This document shows positions 6,111-8,399 of a stretch of DNA of 8,399 nt, piece by piece. Position 1 is the first letter of the stretch; every line of letters starts with the position of its first letter. Source of the stretch: Candidatus Pacearchaeota archaeon (lineage in GTDB: Archaea > Nanobdellota > Nanobdellia > Pacearchaeales > GW2011-AR1); NCBI GenBank assembly GCA_017609795.1, contig JAFCDH010000020.1, positions 1-8,399 on the forward strand. The letters run 5' to 3'. The notes beneath the pieces were generated by a model. That model made no database searches. It worked only from the letters and a program-made list of their open reading frames with translations, and was not told the origin of the DNA. The position numbers and the translations under genes were made by a program.

Positions 6111-6384
6111 TTAAAAGAACCTAACTGATATATAGAAAACTTCATTTAATTCACCATCTAGATATAAAATTCTAAACTTAACATCGTTTAGGTTTTCATT
6201 AGAAATACATACCCCTTTCTAATGTAAAATTATTATCATTAACCCCAATGAGTTTGCCTTGTAAAATATTTGGAGGTACAGATTCTCCCCATGGAAGAAG
6301 TACTTTTTTATTAATACAATTTGCTTTTAAAAAGTCTATTATTCTTTCTGGAACTATCTTTAATCGATTATTAAATGAAAAAAA
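6111..6384 (-). pseudogene. Frameshifted remnant of a small unidentified gene
   Basis: Two minus-strand open segments in different frames join into one protein-like sequence. Segment 1 (6384 to 6199) reads VPERIIDFLKANCINKKV followed by LLPWGESVPPNILQGKLIG and NFTLERG. Segment 2 (6218 to 6111) reads VCISNENLNDVKFRILYLDG and then EVFYISVRFF before a stop. They meet at a short C-run (6211-6215), where a one-base shift connects them. Neither segment has an ATG, GTG or TTG at its front, so the N-terminus is lost too. The amino-acid composition looks like real coding sequence and not random AT-rich DNA, but I recognise no family. It lies between the Fe-S gene and the toxin-like gene and may be debris from rearrangement there. 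A sequencing error explains the shift but not the missing start. Confidence 0.45.
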
Positions 6385-6424
6385 TTATTAAGTTTATAAA
6401 TTTTATCAAGACAAAGTATATGTT

Positions 6425-6775
6425 TCAATCTTCCTCTCCAAAAATATTACCTGTTTTTCCTAAATTTTCAATCATTTCTTTGTTTTCAGAAACTTCTTTT
6501 TTTTGTTCAACAAGAATTTTCCTTGCTTTTATAAAAGCATCACATAATTTTAAATCTAAAGGACACATTTTTTCACAAGCTTTACATAAAGTACAATCAT
6601 AAACAATCTTATCAACATAATTATTATCAAGAAGTATAGCTTTGCCTCGTGCTGAATATTGTTCTGTCCTCAAAACTTTAAGCACAGGGCATAATGCTTT
6701 GCAAAACCCACATTTAAAACATTTTTCAACTATTTCTTTTATTTCTTCTTTTGCATTATCTGATTCAATTGTCAT
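6425..6775 (-). CDS. Short dicluster [4Fe-4S] ferredoxin-type protein (GlpC/LutA/HdrD-like N-domain)
   Basis: The 116-aa protein carries two CxxCxxCxxxCP motifs: Cys19, 22, 25 and 29 with Pro30, and Cys61, 64, 67 and 71 with Pro72. Each would bind one [4Fe-4S] cluster with the last Cys shared across motifs. SARGKAILL (41-49) between them is typical of GlpC, LutA and HdrD-type electron-transfer subunits that pair with GlcD-like FAD oxidases. Such an oxidase is the next gene upstream on this strand, so it probably accepts electrons from it. Family members usually continue after a GNxFGE stretch into CCG domains (total about 400 aa). This one stops right at GNIFGEED, so it is a single-domain form or a truncation. 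ATG 6775 has an SD (GGAG at 6782-6785, 6 nt away). A second copy of the same start region lies 118 bp upstream. Confidence 0.85.
   Translation of the reverse strand: MTIESDNAKEEIKEIVEKCFKCGFCKALCPVLKVLRTEQYSARGKAILLDNNYVDKIVYDCTLCKACEKMCPLDLKLCDAFIKARKILVEQKKEVSENKEMIENLGKTGNIFGEED
6750..6775 (-). repeat. 26-bp direct repeat, gene-proximal copy
   Basis: The sequence from the start codon through codon 8 of the Fe-S gene (ATGACAATTGAATCAGATAA and on) is repeated exactly at 6868-6893, in the same direction and offset by 118 bp. Flanking bases differ on both sides. It could be a tandem duplication of the gene start or an unusually long target duplication around an inserted hairpin cassette. Confidence 0.9.
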
Positions 6776-6893
6776 ATTTATCTCCTAAAATCAGATAATG
6801 TTTTGATTTTAGTCTACCTTTTCTCGGAAAAGGTATTCTTTGTTCAAACTTTCTTTTATAAAGAAAGTTTGCATTATCTGATTCAATTGTCAT
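6765..6893 (-). CDS. Putative 42-codon leader ORF overlapping the Fe-S gene start
   Basis: Starting from the upstream copy of the duplicated start codon (6893), an ORF of 42 codons runs through the three hairpins and stops at TGA 6765-6767, 11 nt inside the Fe-S gene. It begins MTIESDNAN, the same first eight residues as the Fe-S protein, then becomes very basic (FLYKRKFEQRIPFPRKGRLK). Its ATG sits right after copy D of the intergenic element, with a TATA-like stretch at about -31 to -16, so it could be translated from a leaderless mRNA and couple to the Fe-S gene. The peptide itself looks like a by-product of hairpin DNA. A regulatory leader or a non-functional relic are the two readings. 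Confidence 0.35.
   Translation of the reverse strand: MTIESDNANFLYKRKFEQRIPFPRKGRLKSKHYLILGDKYDN
6785..6812 (-). promoter_or_regulatory. Hairpin 1 next to the Fe-S gene SD
   Basis: CTAAAATCA and TGATTTTAG form a perfect 9-bp stem with a 10-nt loop. On the transcript its 3' arm ends in the first G of the SD GGAG (6785-6782). The arm overlaps a CATTATCTGATT segment (6789-6800) that is complementary to codons 4-8 of the Fe-S gene, so two structures compete for it. Confidence 0.6.
6815..6835 (-). promoter_or_regulatory. Hairpin 2 of the leader cassette
   Basis: TACCTTTTC and GAAAAGGTA form a perfect 9-bp stem with a 3-nt loop. It lies 2 nt from hairpin 1 and 10 nt from hairpin 3, all between the two 26-bp repeats. 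No U-tract follows, so it is not an ordinary terminator. Confidence 0.65.
6846..6870 (-). promoter_or_regulatory. Hairpin 3 of the leader cassette
   Basis: AAACTTTCTTT and AAAGAAAGTTT form a perfect 11-bp stem with a 3-nt loop. It abuts and overlaps by 3 nt the distal 26-bp repeat, so it marks the edge of the unique DNA between the repeats. It is the longest perfect hairpin seen in the window. Confidence 0.68.
6868..6893 (-). repeat. 26-bp direct repeat, promoter-proximal copy
   Basis: This is identical to 6750-6775. It includes an ATG (6893-6891) that follows directly on the conserved end of the intergenic element, with a TATA-like sequence TTAAGATATAATAAAA at 6909-6924. That suggests this ATG was the original leaderless start of the Fe-S gene before the duplication and insertion. 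Confidence 0.9.
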
Positions 6894-6947
6894 TTTATTT
6901 TTCTGGAATTTTATTATATCTTAAAGCCTTGTTATGAATAGCTCAAG
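6892..6947 (-). repeat. Dispersed 56-bp intergenic element, copy D (upstream of Fe-S gene)
   Basis: Read on the minus strand this copy starts CTTGAGCTATTCAT and ends with the same 22-nt block as copy B (1954-1975), with 20 variable bases between, as in B. Its end reaches the first two bases of ATG 6893. It contains a TATA-like stretch at a spacing that would suit a leaderless transcript. Confidence 0.62.
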
Positions 6948-7043
6948 CCTAATTTAACTAACTTAATCTCCTCAACATTCCCATTATATCCATTAAAATA
7001 TTGATATTTTGTTTATTAATGATATTTTTTATTCTTAATGTCT
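6948..7043 (-). other. Spacer after FAD oxidase gene, no gene seen
   Basis: These 96 bp separate the oxidase stop from copy D of the element. On the plus strand, 6986-6999 shares the 14-mer ATATCCATTAAAAT with copy B, with a looser CTTAA match at 6962, possibly a decayed fifth copy facing the other way. No clear terminator follows the oxidase gene, so read-through into the Fe-S gene is possible. Confidence 0.3.
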
Positions 7044-8399
7044 TCATCGTTTATTTTTAGTTTCCTCATCCTCCTTTTTATTATTAAATCCAAAACCACC
7101 CATCATAACTTTATTAATTACATCTTGTTCTTCTTTAGATAATTTCCCTCTTTTTTGAGCTTGTTCACTAATATTTTTAGCAACATCTTTTGCAAATTCT
7201 TCAACTTTTTCCTTTCTTTTTTCTGGCAACTCTGATTTATAGGTTTGCTCATAATCTTTTAGTAATTTATTAGTTTCGCTTGAAGGTGGTTTCTGAAGCT
7301 CTATTTCTTCAACAGGCTCTTTTATTTCTTTTTCATCTAATTTTTCAACTTCTTCGATAAACTCCTGAATTTTTTCTTCAGGAGTTTTCATTTGTTCTTT
7401 AAATCTAGAAGCACTAATCTCTTCACCTAAAGAAGGTTTAACTTCTTCAATTTTCTCTTTTAAAAAAGGTTTAATCTCTTCAATCTCTTCTTTTTCAATA
7501 GGTTTAAGATGCTGAGCTTCTTTTTTAGAAGCATATTTTTTAAGTGTAGCTTCTGCATCCACAATCTTATCATTATTTAATTTACTAAAAGGATCATATC
7601 TTAATTTAACTCTTTTAATTACTTTTGTCTCAAAAGAATCCAAAAGATATTTTCTAGTTAAACCAATCCCAGAACCTCCTGATTTTGCTTTTATTCTTTT
7701 AATTAACTTAAGCATTCCTTCTTTTTTGCTTTTTTCATCATCTTTAAAAAAAGCGCGAATAACTCTTGCATCTAAAAAACCAAAATAAAGAATCTGATTA
7801 CTTTCTAAAAATAAAATAAATTCTTTTAGTTTATCAAAAAAGAACTTATAATCTTCACTACCATAATATTGTTTAGAATAAAGAACAGAATAAACTTCAT
7901 CTTTTAGTTTTGAAACCATTTCATATTTTTCACCTTTAATTTTTCCCCTATCTGAATTAAATTCTATTAATATATGATATCTTTCTTGAAGTCCTAATAA
8001 CCTAGATACTAAAGGAGGGAAAAGTTCTAACATAAAAACTTCTTTTTCTAATTTTAATCTGCGTGCGATTGATAAAGCTTCATCTAAATTTTCTGTTTGG
8101 AAAATTGATGCAGTTTTCTTAGTTTTAGACATAATCTTTAATGTAACAGCAACAATAATTCCTGTAATCCCTTCCATACCACAAACATCCATTAAATCTG
8201 CTTTACTTGTTTTCATTAACTCTCCTCTTCCATTAACAAACTCTATTTCTTCTATCCATTTTTTTATAGATTCATATCCTCCTCCAAAAGCATTTTTAGC
8301 AACCATTCCTCCAATTGTAGAAATTCCATAATTAAAAGAAGGTATAGGAAATTCAAATCCTGCTGCATTTAATTCTTCATTTAATTCTTTTAATGTAAC
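7044..8399 (-). CDS. FAD-binding oxidase, GlcD/D-lactate dehydrogenase type, partial (N-terminus outside window), with long charged C-terminal tail
   Basis: The reading frame is open to the right edge, so the N-terminal part of the FAD-binding (PCMH) domain is missing. The ATG at 8306 is internal. The 31 codons before it read VTLKELNEEL through GISTIGG, so the motif TIGGMVAKNAFGGGY is intact. Counting from the edge, the FAD-binding part includes GMEGITGIIVAVTLKIM (about 74-90). The FAD-linked oxidase C-domain ends with LRYDPFSKLNNDKI (266-279), equivalent to the family's FDPxxxLNPGKI. The usual GEHGxG motif appears as SGGSGIGLTRKY and no HxGDGNxH is found (FGFLDARVI sits there), so activity is doubtful. 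About 170 further residues form a Glu/Lys-rich tail with IEEIKPFLKEK/IEEVKPSLGEE repeats, unusual for the family. Likely substrates are D-lactate or other 2-hydroxyacids, with electrons passed to the Fe-S protein downstream. Confidence 0.8.
   Translation of the reverse strand, partial: VTLKELNEELNAAGFEFPIPSFNYGISTIGGMVAKNAFGGGYESIKKWIEEIEFVNGRGELMKTSKADLMDVCGMEGITGIIVAVTLKIMSKTKKTASIFQTENLDEALSIARRLKLEKEVFMLELFPPLVSRLLGLQERYHILIEFNSDRGKIKGEKYEMVSKLKDEVYSVLYSKQYYGSEDYKFFFDKLKEFILFLESNQILYFGFLDARVIRAFFKDDEKSKKEGMLKLIKRIKAKSGGSGIGLTRKYLLDSFETKVIKRVKLRYDPFSKLNNDKIVDAEATLKKYASKKEAQHLKPIEKEEIEEIKPFLKEKIEEVKPSLGEEISASRFKEQMKTPEEKIQEFIEEVEKLDEKEIKEPVEEIELQKPPSSETNKLLKDYEQTYKSELPEKRKEKVEEFAKDVAKNISEQAQKRGKLSKEEQDVINKVMMGGFGFNNKKEDEETKNKR

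Noticed and set aside
6375..6602. Plus-strand ORF of 75 codons, beginning MKKIIKFINF
   Set aside because: It lies mostly antisense to the Fe-S gene, whose two cysteine-cluster motifs prove the minus-strand frame. Its Ser/Phe-rich composition is typical of the shadow of a Lys/Glu-rich gene.
6785..6870. Intrinsic terminator for the FAD oxidase transcript
   Set aside because: The hairpins are strong but none is followed by a U-tract on the minus strand, and they lie inside the leader of the next gene about 170 nt or more after the stop.
6750..6893. CRISPR array
   Set aside because: There are only two copies of a 26-bp repeat with a 92-bp gap, one copy is the coding start of a gene, and no cas genes or further repeats are present.
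8306..8306. ATG 8306 as the start of the FAD oxidase gene
   Set aside because: The frame is open for all 31 codons to the window edge and those codons encode the expected sequence before the GGMVAKN motif, so this methionine is internal.

Overview
The window is AT-rich and compact, and it looks like the chromosome of a low-GC archaeon, most likely a small-genome DPANN-type lineage (Woesearchaeota or Pacearchaeota would fit). The main evidence is a ribosomal protein uS10 body of archaeal type (GPIPLPTK, SPCGDGT and RIHSRVIDV motifs), a tRNA-Asp with no encoded CCA tail, starts that mostly lack a Shine-Dalgarno (SD) site, and a membrane-anchored secreted protein with an LTGKVV sequence after its anchor. 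The lineage is inferred from these features and was not tested by any search.

Layout. At the left edge, on the minus strand, are tRNA-Asp(GTC) and two overlapping very small membrane protein genes. On the plus strand follow a U32-family protein, a four-helix membrane protein and a PIN-like putative RNase. The PIN-like gene converges on a minus-strand membrane-anchored thermonuclease. Next is the uS10 gene, whose body is intact but whose start is broken or non-standard. It is followed by an (alpha/alpha)6-barrel carbohydrate-active-like protein with its SD inside a GAAA-loop hairpin. The right half is all minus strand: a DUF4258/DUF2283 toxin-antitoxin-like pair, a frameshifted gene remnant, a short dicluster ferredoxin protein, and the C-terminal part of a GlcD-type FAD-linked oxidase that runs off the right edge.

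How the parts relate. The FAD oxidase and the dicluster ferredoxin form the usual flavin plus Fe-S pairing of 2-hydroxyacid or lactate oxidases. Both look degenerate or unusual: the oxidase has a long charged tail and appears to lack the GEHG and HxGDG motifs, and the Fe-S protein stops before any CCG domain.

The most unusual DNA is at the start of the ferredoxin gene. A 26-bp start-region sequence occurs twice, 118 bp apart. Three perfect hairpins lie between the copies, an inverted third partial copy could fold over the SD and start codon, and a 42-codon overlapping leader ORF runs through the region.

A second unexplained feature is a roughly 56-bp intergenic element. It occurs four times, each copy upstream of and in the same direction as a gene. 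Two copies have nearly identical ends around a 20-bp variable middle.
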